A program made the translations under genes and the position numbers. Below, in pieces: positions 54,959-64,000 of a stretch of 64,000 nucleotides of DNA (position 1 is the first letter of the stretch; every line of letters begins with the position of its first letter). The notes below the pieces were generated by a model. That model was given only the letters and a program-made list of their open reading frames with translations. It did not search any database and had not been told where the DNA came from. Source of the stretch: Eutreptiella sp. 'Long Island Sound 2002' (taxonomy: Eukaryota; Euglenozoa; Euglenophyceae; Eutreptiales; Eutreptiaceae); the NCBI GenBank assembly GCA_964036045.1, contig OZ038395.1, forward strand, positions 5,037,753-5,101,752. The letters run 5' to 3'.

Positions 54959-56119
54959 CCGGGCCAAGTTCTCCCCACTTGGGTTCTCGGGGTCCTCCGG
55001 GTCGTCGTCCTCCGAGGGCGAAGCAGAAGTAATCGACGGCGGCTCATCATCGGAGGGGTCTCCGCCTAGATCACTAGAGCAATAGGGCTCCACGTCAACC
55101 ATTGCCCTCAAGGCTGTCAGCCCCAACCGGTCCAGCTCGGCTCTCGTAGAATTCGTCACGTGGCTGTAGGGCGGCTGGGCCGTTCTCGGTACGAAAGGGC
55201 TTCTCGGTATCGCTGCAGGGGTCGGCATCGGTCGGCTCCTCAGGCTCCCCAGGGTGTTTGTCAGCCCTGCCACCAGGTGGTTGGCCTGTACTCGATGGGG
55301 TGACACTCCCACCGTGGTAGGTGACGCTTGGGGCGGTATCATCAGGGGCTCCAGTTTCTCTCGAATCTCTTGAGTGAGGTCGCCCACAATTTTAGAGGTG
55401 GCTCCTCGGAGCACCTCATTGATCTCCGACCGCGTCAGGGACCTGTTGGAGGATCTCCCCGATCCTCTACTCTTGCCTCCAAGAGACTCAGGTCCTCTCC
55501 TCAACCCACTCAAGGTTGCATACCCAGGAACATCCACATAGGTTCCCGTAGCGGGTAGAGGATGGTGATAGTCAGCCGCATACCATCGCGGCGCAGAACT
55601 GGAGGTCACCGGCTCACTGGCAGTAGTTGCCTCAGGAAACGCAGTGGTAGGTGGGCCCAAACCATAGGCAGGGTAGGTAGGCATACCAGTAAAGCCTGTG
55701 CCCTCTGCCATAGGCGGGTTGGTTATGGGTGTGGATGTTGCAGCGGCTGGGTCTGGAATTGAGAGTGTGGTGGTTATAGGAGAGGGTGATGTGTGGAGGC
55801 CAGAAGCGCTTGGTGCGCCTTCGAAGGTAGGATCATTCGTCAGGTCTTGCCCTTGGTCTTCTCCTTCGTCTGCTATGCTTTCTCCAGCATCCTTCTCGCT
55901 CTCTCTCTTCCTCTTCACAGGATGAGTGACCACCTCCTCGACTGAGAGGGCCCGGAAGGCCGACTGGAGTCCTTCCAACGAATCTTCCGCCACGTCCACT
56001 CGCCCATGTAAGGGCTCCGAAGGTACAGCGCTAGGTCCAGGTCCAGGTTCACGAGGTGCTGGCATTGCTGGTGCCTCAGGCGCTGTCTTCACGTCTGTGT
56101 TCCCTTTCTTTGTGCCCAT
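54959..56119 (-). pseudogene. Element D gag, N-terminal part
   Basis: ATG 56119 (MGTKKGNTDVKTAPE…) opens a frame of ~387 gag codons up to ENLARA. The formal frame runs on to 54689 inside the inserted element. The protein is Pro/Ser/Thr-rich with acidic stretches (SEDDDPEDPENPSGEN) and a helical segment LTRSEINEVLRGATSKIVGD. This long, disordered N-terminal extension recalls element C's enlarged gag. Confidence 0.75.
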
Positions 56120-56207
56120 CTTCGTTCGCCCTTCTGCTTATATATGACTGATCTCAAGGCACTAGATGTACGGCACGGGGTTGCTGCCGGTACGCAGAGA
56201 CAGTCTG

Positions 56208-56220
56208 CCTCTTGCTACCA
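56208..56220 (-). promoter_or_regulatory. Element D primer-binding-site candidate
   Basis: TGGTAGCAAGAGG on the element strand, 4 nt downstream of the 5' LTR end. It resembles the initiator-tRNA-Met type site TGGTATCAGAG with one mismatch and an extra base. Confidence 0.5.
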
Positions 56221-56224
56221 GAAG

Positions 56225-57006
56225 GTTTTATAGTGATTTCAACACTGTGTTTGTGCCTCTCCTGCTGCTTGCTGCTGGTGTAGGGTTTCCTGCTGCTCGT
56301 TTTTGATGAGTAAAATGTTTTATTTGCTGAAATACAACCAATCCAGGATAGCCCAAGCCAGAGATAAGCAAGTAGAAGAGAATCAGGATCAAAGCGTGAA
56401 GGGCTGCAGTGTAAACAGTGAAAGATGTTAGAATATTCATAGAAACTGGAACTCAGGACAAATCGGATTGTATATTCACAAAGATAGCTTAAATGTTTTG
56501 GAAAAAGAGTTGGAAAACTGCCCCATGGTCACTCAATCTCCATAGTGCCATCTCAGGAGATGTGCAGTCTTTGTTTTGGGTCCCATATGTGCTGAGGTGG
56601 CAAGGCATGTGGCAATGAGGTCACTACCATGTCACATGGGATCTTTCTACTTAGCTAGGCTGACCGGGAATTGAACCCAGGACCTCTCAAAAAGAAGTGC
56701 CCAGCCCCCTAGGGTGCATACCACTAGGACAGCTAAGAATTCATGACAAAACATAGATAAATTCATAGGCTCTGCCCTGGATATGTCAGTTCTCAGTCGA
56801 CTCAGGAAAAGATGAATTGCCTCACATTGGTACGGGATTAAGGGGTCCACTCCATATCCTGATTTAGTGTTTGGTTCCATAGGTCAAAATGTGTTATCAC
56901 CACTTTTGGTTGCGCCAATACTAAGATAGAAATGCCTGTGTGCTCAGTGCATCTCTAATACAACTAGAGTATGCCTCAAAGCATTGGAAAAGCACTTTTT
57001 CTTACT
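56225..57006 (-). repeat. Element D 5' LTR (family R)
   Basis: 782 bp, same ends as 44510-45291, about twenty substitutions between them. It contains a tRNA-like segment at 56658-56735 (minus strand) with the same A-box, TTTTTGA-type loop and B-box. Confidence 0.85.
56658..56735 (-). other. tRNA-like segment in the D 5' LTR
   Basis: Same features as 44943-45018. One base change in the anticodon-arm-like stem (GAAGT for GAGGT on the plus strand) weakens its pairing. Confidence 0.6.
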
Positions 57007-57223
57007 CACAACCGTCCCAGCGACACCTCTGAGCGGAGTTGGGGCTGTAGGAGTCTGTTACGACAAGGCAAAAGCTTGCGACTGCCCTGACGCAGCGCCC
57101 TCTTTTCAGTGTTAGGCAAGTTATAAGTAATTTTAAAAAGGATGCTGAAGCCATAGCGAGGTCAAGAAAAATACCCTTTTTCCTTAAAATGCGACAGTAG
57201 TGGCCACCACAGCACAAGGGGGG
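57007..57223 (+). other. End of element B internal region with polypurine tract
   Basis: Homologous to the last ~230 bp of D's 3' region (shared gccaccacagcacaagggggg), ending in the polypurine tract directly before a plus-strand family-R LTR. It shows that B continues on the far side of D. Confidence 0.75.
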
Positions 57224-57490
57224 AGTAAGAAAAAGTGTATTTCCATGCCCAAATGTAAGCTTTAGTTGTTTTAGAGATGCCTAAAGGCATATCACATTTT
57301 TATCTTAGTATTTGCCTAACCAAAAAGGGTTGACAAAGCATTTTGACAATACGAAACCAAGCACCAGACTGTGGATGTTGTGTGGACCCCTGACCACCCA
57401 ACTGATTGGACATAAACACCATTTCCGGGACGAATTGAGGCGCTGACATTGATATAAAGCCTATACATTTTTCTATATTTTCCCATGAAT

Positions 57491-57573
57491 TCTTAGCTAT
57501 CCTAGTGGTCTGCACCCTAGGGGGCTGGGGCACCTCTTTTTGAGAGGTCGTGGGTTCAATTCCCAGTCAGCCT
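57491..57573 (+). other. tRNA-like segment in the B 3' LTR
   Basis: Plus strand: A-box-like TATCCTAGTGG, stem-loop ACCTC-TTTTTGA-GAGGT, B-box GGGTTCAATTC in a TGGG/CCCA T-arm. It is better preserved than the rest of this old LTR. Confidence 0.6.
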
Positions 57574-57682
57574 AGCTAAGTAGGAAGATCCCATGTGACA
57601 TGGCAGTGACCTCAGCGCCACAAGCCATGCCACCTGAGCACCGATGGGACCCGAAACAAAGAGTGCACATCTCTAGATGGCA

Positions 57683-57691
57683 CTATAAAAG
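57683..57691 (+). promoter_or_regulatory. TATA box of the B 3' LTR
   Basis: CTATAAAAG in the middle of the LTR, about 110 bp downstream of the tRNA-like segment; the likely Pol II promoter at the U3/R border. Confidence 0.55.
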
Positions 57692-58190
57692 AGTGAGTGC
57701 CCATGTGTGCAGTTTTCCATGATTGTAGGATATTTTCTAACTATCTTTTCCCAAATCTGTAGTTATTGTGAGTTCTATTATGTAGATACATTGTCTATCT
57801 TTTCTCCTTTGCCTGCAGCCCTTCATGTTGTGGATTGAATCCTGAATTTCTTCTTCTTGCAGTGTGGGTACTTGGGAGCTTTGGTTTAGTATTTCATTTC
57901 ATCAAAACATTGGCATTTGGAAGACTTAAGCTACATCAAGAAGTAACAGGAGCAAGCAGAGGCACAAACAAAACAATATCAACAAGAGCATCAACAGTGG
58001 AAGCCTCTTTGAACTTTCTCCCCCCCAGGGGGCGGGGGAGGCGATGCGGCCTCTTTTCCTGTCGGCTCCCAGGATGTTGTGCACCTTCGTTCTAGGCATA
58101 ATTGATCTTTGTCTTGAGTCACGAGGGCCAGAGGGTGAGAGTATTGCCCTTGCGGACTTTGTACCCTGGCTCTCTGCCGTCCAGGCCATC

Positions 58191-59207
58191 CTACGCTGGC
58201 CATGGGATTTCTCGTGATCTGGTGAACTTCCATCTGTAGGTGGCGTCCGTGTACATCTTTGCGACCCCCGGGTCTTCCACCCCCCCCCCCCCCCCCAAGA
58301 GCATGATGGTGTGCATGGAGGCACCCGTGTGTTTGAGCTGGGCCGCCCCTAACCTCCGAAACGCATTACACCTCATGGTCTTCCCCCCCCCCCCCCTCTC
58401 GAGGAGGGTGACCAGGGTCTTTCGCAGTGCGTCTCCAGACCCGTGCCAAGCCCCCCGGTCGGGGTGGAATCCCTTGAGGGCCCTGAGCTTAACCAAGAAC
58501 TGCAGCCACTCGCGGCCCGAGGGCCCCAGCTCTTGTTCCTAACCCCCCCTCCTAGACTTTGCCCCCAAAAATCGCACGCCAGCACCCCCCCTGTCCCAAT
58601 GTCCCCCCGGCCTCGGATCTCCGCTAGCAGTGGCCCAATGATAAGCACGCCGGCGCCACTGCCTCCCAGTCCGCTGGACTGTTGGCTGCGTCGCACAATT
58701 CGGAGAGGTCGTCAATTTGTCCTCACTCCTTCGCGGTGCGGGTCGCTCCTCCTTTGATCGCTAGAGCTTGATGGCGACGATCAGTTTGGAGTCCGAAGCT
58801 CGCACCACCGTGGACATCCATCCCATCTTCTCTGCCAGGCGCGCAGCAGACAGCACCGCCTTCGCCAAGCTCTCGGAGTGGTCCGCCTTGCGCGATCGCC
58901 AGCGGTCGGGACTCCTGGACTGCACGTAATCCGTCTCCGGGCCGCATTCTTTCCGCTCTCGCTAGCCGCATGATGTGACGAGGATACCCCTCCAGCGTAT
59001 CTCGTTGCCATCCTCTGAGTGCAGTGGAGGTGAAATATGCCCCATACCCGCATCCAGCACCTTCTGGAACTCGTCACGAACCGTCGCCTAGTGCCACTAG
59101 CGCGGTGGGTGCCACGCTGTCGCCAACCACGCCGCATCTTGGCACTCCTCCTGGACCCTGCAAGGTCACTTTTGTCGGCCCTTGCAGCCGAACTTCTCTC
59201 AATCCAA
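58191..59207 (-). pseudogene. Tyrosine recombinase of a DIRS-like element, degenerate
   Basis: Minus-strand frames join as EFQKVLDAGMGHISPPLHSEDGNE…, LAKAVLSAARLAEKMGWMSTVV, DDLSELCDAANSPADWEAVAPACL, then LQFLVKLRALKGFHPDRGAWHG and FRRLGAAQLKHTGASMHTIMLLG with a following Tyr in MYTDATY. The last block has the form of a tyrosine-recombinase C-terminal motif (helix with H/R, LLG, then catalytic Tyr). Poly-C runs at ~58277-58291 and ~58386-58398 interrupt it, along with stops. It would integrate a circular cDNA. After it, MPRTKVHNILGADRKRGR (from 58099) seems to start the next ORF, cut by element B. Confidence 0.6.
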
Positions 59208-60197
59208 TCACCAGTGGTGGCCGCCACAGTCTGAGGAGGCACTTTTGGCCGGCCCTTCGCAGCATACCCAGTCGCCCGACTTTTTGCTCTTGAAGTGGCG
59301 CTTCCCATCGATCCATTTGAACTCCGGTTGGGGGGCTCCTTTCTGCCCCCCGCGATCCTTCGTTCGCCGTGTCGAGCACCCCGATGAGCTGGAACTCCAA
59401 GATGAGGATGACCCAGTGTCACTGTCGCTGCTGCTGCTGTCCGACGAAGATGAAGTCCATGCCGATGACCCGCATCTCCCCTTTCCGCGTCTGGACGTCT
59501 TCGTGCCCTTCTTCCCCTTCCGGCGCTCCTTCTTGCGTTGTGTCTTTTCCTTGTCTTTTTCTTGCTTTTTGTGCTCTTTGATTTTCGATTTGAGGGCACC
59601 CTTTCCTGACTTGTCGCAGTCCAACAGAATTTTCCAGATCTCATATACAATCGCTCCCACGCCCGTCTCTTCTTCGGTCTCGTCAGCCTCCATGAGATCT
59701 TCGAGCAGCCTGCACAGTTTCTGGGTCCAACGCGGTGCACCGGGTCGTTTACGCAGCCAGCGGGCATTTTTATAGCTGGGCTCTTTATGAGTCATTTCCG
59801 GTCGGGTTGACTCTTCCTCCTCCGCCCCATCGCCAGCATCAGAACCTACGTGGCACTCCCGTCGCCTGGTCTCGTCATCGACCGCCGTCCCATGGTATTC
59901 TCGCTGGCCGGCTGCTTTTTTGGCGTCGATTTCATCCCGGCCTTGCTGCCCACATTCTTTCGCGTTCCAATCTTGGCGGGCTCCTTTGACACCATGTCGC
60001 ATATCGCAAAACTGACGGTAGCAGCATCTTGAGTCAGGTTGAAAGAGGTTACCTCTGTACCCTACGCCAGCATCTGTCCATACAGCAGGCCGTCCACGTA
60101 CTTTTGTGGGTTGGCGGATTGAAAAGATACTCCCAGGGCCTCGTGGAAAGCCCGCGCCATATGCGCCGGGCTCCAAGCCCCTCCGTCTGGGCCCCAT
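59208..60197 (-). CDS. Gag-like ORF of the YR retroelement
   Basis: ATG 60197, 329 codons, stop at 59208. An N-terminal Arg/Gly-rich part is followed by a helical segment (RWTQKLCRLLEDLMEADETEEETGVGAIVYEIWKILLD), a Lys/Glu coiled-coil-like stretch, a long Ser run, and a C-terminal PEFKWIDGKRHFKSKKSGDW…CCEGP…CGGHH that may bind zinc. It precedes the recombinase on the same strand, so a nucleocapsid role is inferred from position and composition only. Confidence 0.5.
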   Translation of the reverse strand: MGPRRRGLEPGAYGAGFPRGPGSIFSIRQPTKVRGRPAVWTDAGVGYRGNLFQPDSRCCYRQFCDMRHGVKGARQDWNAKECGQQGRDEIDAKKAAGQREYHGTAVDDETRRRECHVGSDAGDGAEEEESTRPEMTHKEPSYKNARWLRKRPGAPRWTQKLCRLLEDLMEADETEEETGVGAIVYEIWKILLDCDKSGKGALKSKIKEHKKQEKDKEKTQRKKERRKGKKGTKTSRRGKGRCGSSAWTSSSSDSSSSDSDTGSSSSWSSSSSGCSTRRTKDRGGQKGAPQPEFKWIDGKRHFKSKKSGDWVCCEGPAKSASSDCGGHHW

Positions 60198-60217
60198 CCG
60201 GCCACTCCTGCCATGTT

Positions 60218-60237
60218 CCTAACCCTAACCCTAACCT
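60218..60237. repeat. Short interstitial telomere-like run
   Basis: About three CCCTAA units in a row (TTAGGG on the other strand) just upstream of the gag-like ORF. Too short to be a telomere. Confidence 0.6.
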
Positions 60238-60944
60238 CTGTCCGGTGCTGGAGGGGAACCATGCGAGCCATCCAGGGGGTTTGTATCAAATGAGACCATG
60301 CACTTGATTTCACCACAGGGCTATCGTCTCGGAGACGCGTCCAGTCCCAAACCCCTTCGTTGATCATGGTGCTCATTGCTCGCCAGGACTCCCCCACACT
60401 CACACAGAAATAATACAAGGCTGGGGAGGGAACAGGAAAGGGGGGGGGGGGGTGCCAGGAGCAGAGATGGGGAGGGGTTGAGCTGGGCCCCTGTGGCAGA
60501 ACTTCCGTTACCTCCGCTGCACTACACTAACTACAGTTCCCACAGCCCACGAGCCATAGCGTGCAGGCGCCGTTAGGGTCCGCCAGCCACCCGTCCATCT
60601 GGTCGAACAGCCACTCCCGTGTGATGGTGAACCACCGCTGCCGTTTAAGCTGTAGCACGCCAGAGAAAACAATGGCCTTGAGCCCGGGGACGGTGGCGGG
60701 ACCGGGGCTCTGGCTGGATCGGGGGCACCATGTGAACATACAGAAAATTAAACTGCACACTGTAAACAAGAGAGGCAGTGGAGCCAAACTGGGGTTTCTG
60801 GGAAACCTGGGATTGTTTTCATTTGCATCTTCGATGTTGCATTCATTCAAATCAATTGATTTTGACTGCGGTAAAGCAATTTAGTCTGGCAGGGAAACCA
60901 TTCAATTTGGGATCCGGACTGGACAAAAAAAATCATTTTGAATG
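60238..60944. other. Non-coding spacer
   Basis: No credible gene is seen. It contains a 12-13-G run at ~60440-60452. Confidence 0.4.
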
Positions 60945-61787
60945 TACCCCCCCCCCCCCTTGTAATAGCTACGCAAAAGTACAGAATTAATACGGTCCCT
61001 ACGCCTACTGTAGCTTAGACAGGGGCGTGGCTTGCGCGCAACACATACAACTACCGACACACACATGAGTGAGTGCCTGGTATGAGTGCACCTTAACCTC
61101 CGCCCACGTTCCCAAAGGCTTGTAAACACAAGAAAGTGTTTGAAACATGAAACTTCAGGTTCACACCCATGTTCCTGCAAGCAATGAGGCATGAGAAGCC
61201 TACAACCATCCTCATCAGTGTCCGTCCCCAAATGAGAATCAGAGTCAGAACTTCAATCAGAATCAGAATTACCAAAATAGTTCAAATCCTCAAGCTCTGA
61301 CAACTTCATCCCATTGGGGAAGCAAAGACCCCATTGGGGAAGCAAAGACCCCGGAGCCACACATCACATCCCAGCAGCGTACAGCGTTCACTGGGTGCCT
61401 GCAGTGCACATGTGTGCGAGCGTGCCAAAGCACATCATCAGGCTGACCACTGCCACTACTACAAGAACCAGCGCGATACAGCACATCCAGCAGCGTACGG
61501 CGTTCACTGGGTGCCTACAGTGCACAGGCCTGTTATGAGCAGGAGGACTCATCACAAACATGGCACAGCCCCTCTTTCCCTCTACAATCGGCACACAATC
61601 ACGTTCCACTAAATCTCTGACCATGAAAACTGTGATCAGAAAACCCCAGAAAAATGAGGGTCAGACCCAAACCCATGTCTTATGTGGCTGCACTACATTT
61701 GGTACCAAAATTAGGTACCAAATTACGCTCCCTACGCCTACTGTAGCTTGGACAAGGGCGTGGCCATTACAAGGGGGGGGGGGGGTA
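60945..61787. mobile_element. MITE-like element with C13/G13 termini and TA flanks
   Basis: 60945-60966 (TA, thirteen C, TTGTAAT) and 61766-61787 (ATTACAA, thirteen G, TA) are a perfect 22-bp inverted pair 843 bp apart. If TA is the target duplication, the inverted repeats are 20 bp. A subterminal 36-bp motif (ccctacgcctactgtagctt…) occurs in direct orientation at 60996-61032 and 61729-61764. No transposase frame is present. Confidence 0.65.
61372..61526. repeat. Direct repeats inside the MITE-like element
   Basis: A 39-bp unit starting cagcagcgtac and ending cagtgcaca occurs at 61372-61410 and 61488-61526 with two differences. Just upstream, a 21-bp unit (cccattggggaagcaaagac) is tandemly doubled at 61311-61352. 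Confidence 0.8.
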
Positions 61788-62518
61788 ACACGCAATAGGG
61801 CAGCCTCTGGTGAATGACTGTGCAATTGCGGCCTATCATGCAAGCCAAACACCAATAGAATTGGGGTGCAAATCCATGGGGTATGTGCCACCTACAAATA
61901 CTCGAACATACATATGATACACAAACATGCAGAGTGTGTGGAATGCTGCACTTTAGCAACTCCTCCAGCTGACACTCTTCAACCAGAAAGACAAAACCCA
62001 GCCTTTTTACAGGGACAGAGTAACTCGATTTTTGCAGACCCATGGATGCCATACATCTTAGAGAAAAAATTGCTGTGAAAGCCTGGGCACTTATGGCCGC
62101 GAAAGCCCGCCATTCAGTCTCCAGCCAGCCAGAACGTTCCTTCAGCTTGGAGTCCATGCTGGTGAAGCTTGTGCTGAGTTGCCCATGCTGAATGAAGAGT
62201 ATCCACCTCGCTGAAGGAGATTGTTAAAGGTTAGGGTTGTGTGGGCAACCTAGAGGGGTGGGGATGGGGGGCATGCAATGGTCCAATGCTGAGAGTATGG
62301 AAACACACCACGAACGATGCTTTTGGGCGTGGAGCTGGCCGTTGGGTCGACCCCCTTACCAAAACCCAGGAAAGACCAGCAGAGGAGAACACTGGGGATA
62401 AAGCAGAGCCATGATAATATTCACGCGCAGAACACCCGCCGCGGGCCTATGGGGATGTGGCTCTGCGGTGGCTGTGCTCGCACCAGGGGCTGTTCCATGG
62501 CCAGGTAAGCCTGCATAC

Positions 62519-62545
62519 ACCTCCTCCTCCTCCTCCTCCTCCTCG
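62519..62545. repeat. CTC microsatellite
   Basis: About nine CTC/TCC units in tandem. Confidence 0.9.
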
Positions 62546-62941
62546 GAGGCGCGTCTGTGTGTGTTTGTGTATGTGCGCACGTACATGTGGGGGGAACACC
62601 ATACTATGGAGGAAAGCCTGCGTGGCTCTGCGGGTTCCCTGGCTGATGGTGGGCTCCGATGCCTTCACTGACGCATCAGACGGCGGAAAAAGGTGGCCCC
62701 CTGCAGCCGTCCCTTCGCCCAGGCCAGAGCCTGTGTGAGGGTACTGACAATGAGCATTCCGTTCCCGCGCGGCCGTGCTGCTCCACCGGGCACCCCTCAA
62801 GGCGCTCGCGTTTGCTCTGCATCCCCAGGGGAGGGTGCTGCCTCTGGCGCTTGGCTCCCCCCCCCGCTTTGTTGTGGAGTTCTTGGCCTCTCTCCGTCGT
62901 TTTCAGCATGCAGCTCTTGGCCGCTGGGGTGTGTGCACGTA

Positions 62942-62953
62942 CATGTGCATGTG

Positions 62954-62991
<38 letters not shown>

Positions 62992-63010
62992 TATGTGTGT
63001 GTGTGTGCGT
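62942..63010. repeat. TG microsatellite
   Basis: A (TG)n tract with occasional CA and TA interruptions, ending GTGTGCGTGCG. Confidence 0.92.
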
Positions 63011-64000
63011 GCGATGAGGTAACAGACATACAGTCAGGAGTGTAGGACTGCAACAATCCAAATAATGGTGCGCACTCAGTGATCGGATGAGCCAGTGCCC
63101 AGACCTTTCGCAAGCTTCATCACAGCAGGGGTTAGTGTCAGGTGAGGAAGGCCCCATCATGAACATACGCTTCAGGAGGCCTGTCTAACGTCGGACAGGA
63201 CGTTCTTTAATGGGGAAAAAAAAGCTGGAGCGTCCGGTGGTCAGCCAAATCTGCACATTATGGCCATTGCGGTTGCGCCAGGAATTTTTCATCTTCATCG
63301 TCATCACTTCATAGTCTGATGCAACCCATATATCCAGATGGTTACCCTCCAATGGCCGTCGGTGATCCGCCAACCGCCATCGGTTACCCTCCACGTTTTT
63401 GAATTAAAAAAAGTCTTGTCCACTACAAAATGACCTGACGTCAGATCGGGATGGGAGCCAGGGTAATAGGGGGTGGAGGGTGCTGGTGAGCTCACGTGCT
63501 TCTCCTATTCAACACTTTGGATGCGTGGGACGCATGCGCGACAGCCAACCTCCCGGTGTGACAATGGGAAGCACGGGGCCGATGGCACCGCTGCTGTACC
63601 GCTTCGGAAAGGTGGTGCAGACGACGACGAATGTGACTGCTGCTTTGCACTAAGGGTTTGACACAAAGGTGGCCTGGGTACGACAGGAGGGGCAGTCACA
63701 CACACACCGGCTCTACCGAGTCAGAGTTCCAAATAGGGGGAGGGGGGGTGGGGGGCAGAGAAGCCGAGGGGCAAGACCTTGGCCTTGTCCCCCAGCAACG
63801 CACTGCAGACCAGCGTGGCAGAACGAGGGTGCTGTGCACACGTGATATGCGCGCTTGAACATTGGGGTTCAGAGGACACTTACTACGTGCACGACTGCAA
63901 AGCCCAGTGTCGCGTTGACAAGGCCGTTGCTCATGCACGTTACCTGGGACATGGTGAGTGGGAGTGAAAGGCGAGGCAAAACACTGTGGCAGCCGGCAAG

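Larger units (their letters stand above)
44510..57006 (-). mobile_element. Element D: 12.5-kb Ty3/gypsy element with family-R LTRs, nested in B
   Basis: The 782-bp LTRs at 44510-45291 and 56225-57006 are ~97% identical by eye. The polypurine tract (ACAAGGGGGG) abuts the 3' LTR, and a TGGTAGCAAGAGG primer-binding-site candidate lies 4 nt inside the 5' LTR. The order is gag, protease, methyltransferase-like domain, RT, RNase H, integrase, chromodomain-like end. It sits in B's 3' region, which resumes at 57007. No clean target duplication is visible (agaaa against cacaa). Gag carries a TIR-element insertion and a frame change; pol has one TGA and an altered RNase H Asp. Confidence 0.85.
18642..57993 (+). 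mobile_element. Element B: old Ty3/gypsy element, plus strand, split by nested elements C and D
   Basis: B's pieces are 18642-18924 (5' LTR part), 19945-25988 (pol), 43168-44509 and 57007-57223 (3' region), and 57224-57993 (3' LTR). The order and sequence match element D (same family) piece by piece. B's sequence leaves off at 25988 and resumes at 43168 with the same local sequence that D has uninterrupted at ~46650-46690. It leaves off again at 44509 (…ccaagccacagagaaa) and resumes at 57007, matching D's 45295-45560. Many stops, an inversion and an internal retroinsertion show that it is long dead. Gag is absent. Confidence 0.75.
57224..57993 (+). repeat. Element B 3' LTR (family R, diverged)
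   Basis: Starts AGTAAGAAAAAGTG and aligns with the reverse complement of D's LTRs, but with many more differences, in keeping with B being older than D. The end is approximate, because the last ~25 bp do not match D. A tRNA-like segment lies at 57491-57573 and a TATA box at 57683. Confidence 0.75.
61788..64000. other. Non-coding end region with microsatellites
   Basis: No frame here has convincing protein-like composition or domain motifs. Short GT-AG-like signals exist, but no exon chain can be built. Confidence 0.35.

Noticed and set aside
62411-63045. Overlapping ORFs around the CTC and TG microsatellites
   Set aside because: Their translations are repeat-driven (poly-Ser, Cys-Val runs) and lack protein-like composition.

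Overview
This is a stretch of a repeat-rich eukaryotic nuclear genome. The evidence is Ty3/gypsy-type LTR retrotransposons with chromodomains, a tyrosine-recombinase (DIRS-like) retroelement, LINE-style retroinsertions with target-site duplications, TIR elements, microsatellites and GT-AG introns of 67-70 bp. There are no bacterial operons, no rRNA and no complete tRNA gene. My best guess is a large-genome green-lineage organism such as a charophyte alga. That is inference from the look of the elements, not a demonstrated assignment.

Layout. 1-802 is a 782-bp-type LTR (family R, minus strand). 803-8136 is chromovirus-like element A on the minus strand: gag, protease-RT, integrase-chromodomain and an extra downstream ORF. 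It is broken by a retroinsertion at 4095-5061, an internal deletion near 3570 and in-frame stops. 8137-17600 is a non-retroelement block: an unknown ORF (8582-9766), a decayed ~650-codon gene (10538-12512), a five-exon gene with short introns and several lesions (12778-15346) and a WW-domain ORF (16430-16987). It is punctuated by a dispersed GAGGCCTC-centred palindrome that lies only in introns and spacers.

17.66-60.2 kb can be read as one nested stack. The outermost layer is a minus-strand YR retroelement: gag-like ORF and recombinase at 58.1-60.2 kb, and RT at 17.66-18.63 kb. It is split by plus-strand Ty3-like element B (18642-57993). B is itself split by two minus-strand elements. C (25989-43167) has 2,946-bp LTRs that are almost identical, and its target site is recognisable in B. 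D (44510-57006) has 782-bp family-R LTRs and belongs to the same family as B. B also carries a ~433-bp internal inversion and a ~707-bp poly(A) retroinsertion. D's gag is interrupted by a 1.19-kb TIR element that carries the same GAGGCCTC palindrome core.

60.2-64 kb holds no convincing gene. It has a telomere-like hexamer run, an 843-bp TA-flanked MITE-like element with 13-C/13-G termini, and microsatellites.

How the parts relate. In C and D the gag and pol frames are separated only by a single in-frame stop followed by CGG (UAG-CGG in C, UGA-CGG in D), which suggests stop-codon readthrough. B, C and D all carry a degenerate methyltransferase-like domain between protease and RT. Family-R LTRs contain a tRNA-like segment with A-box and B-box upstream of the Pol II TATA position. 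Most ORFs in the window carry at least one nonsense or frameshift lesion. C is the youngest and most nearly intact element.
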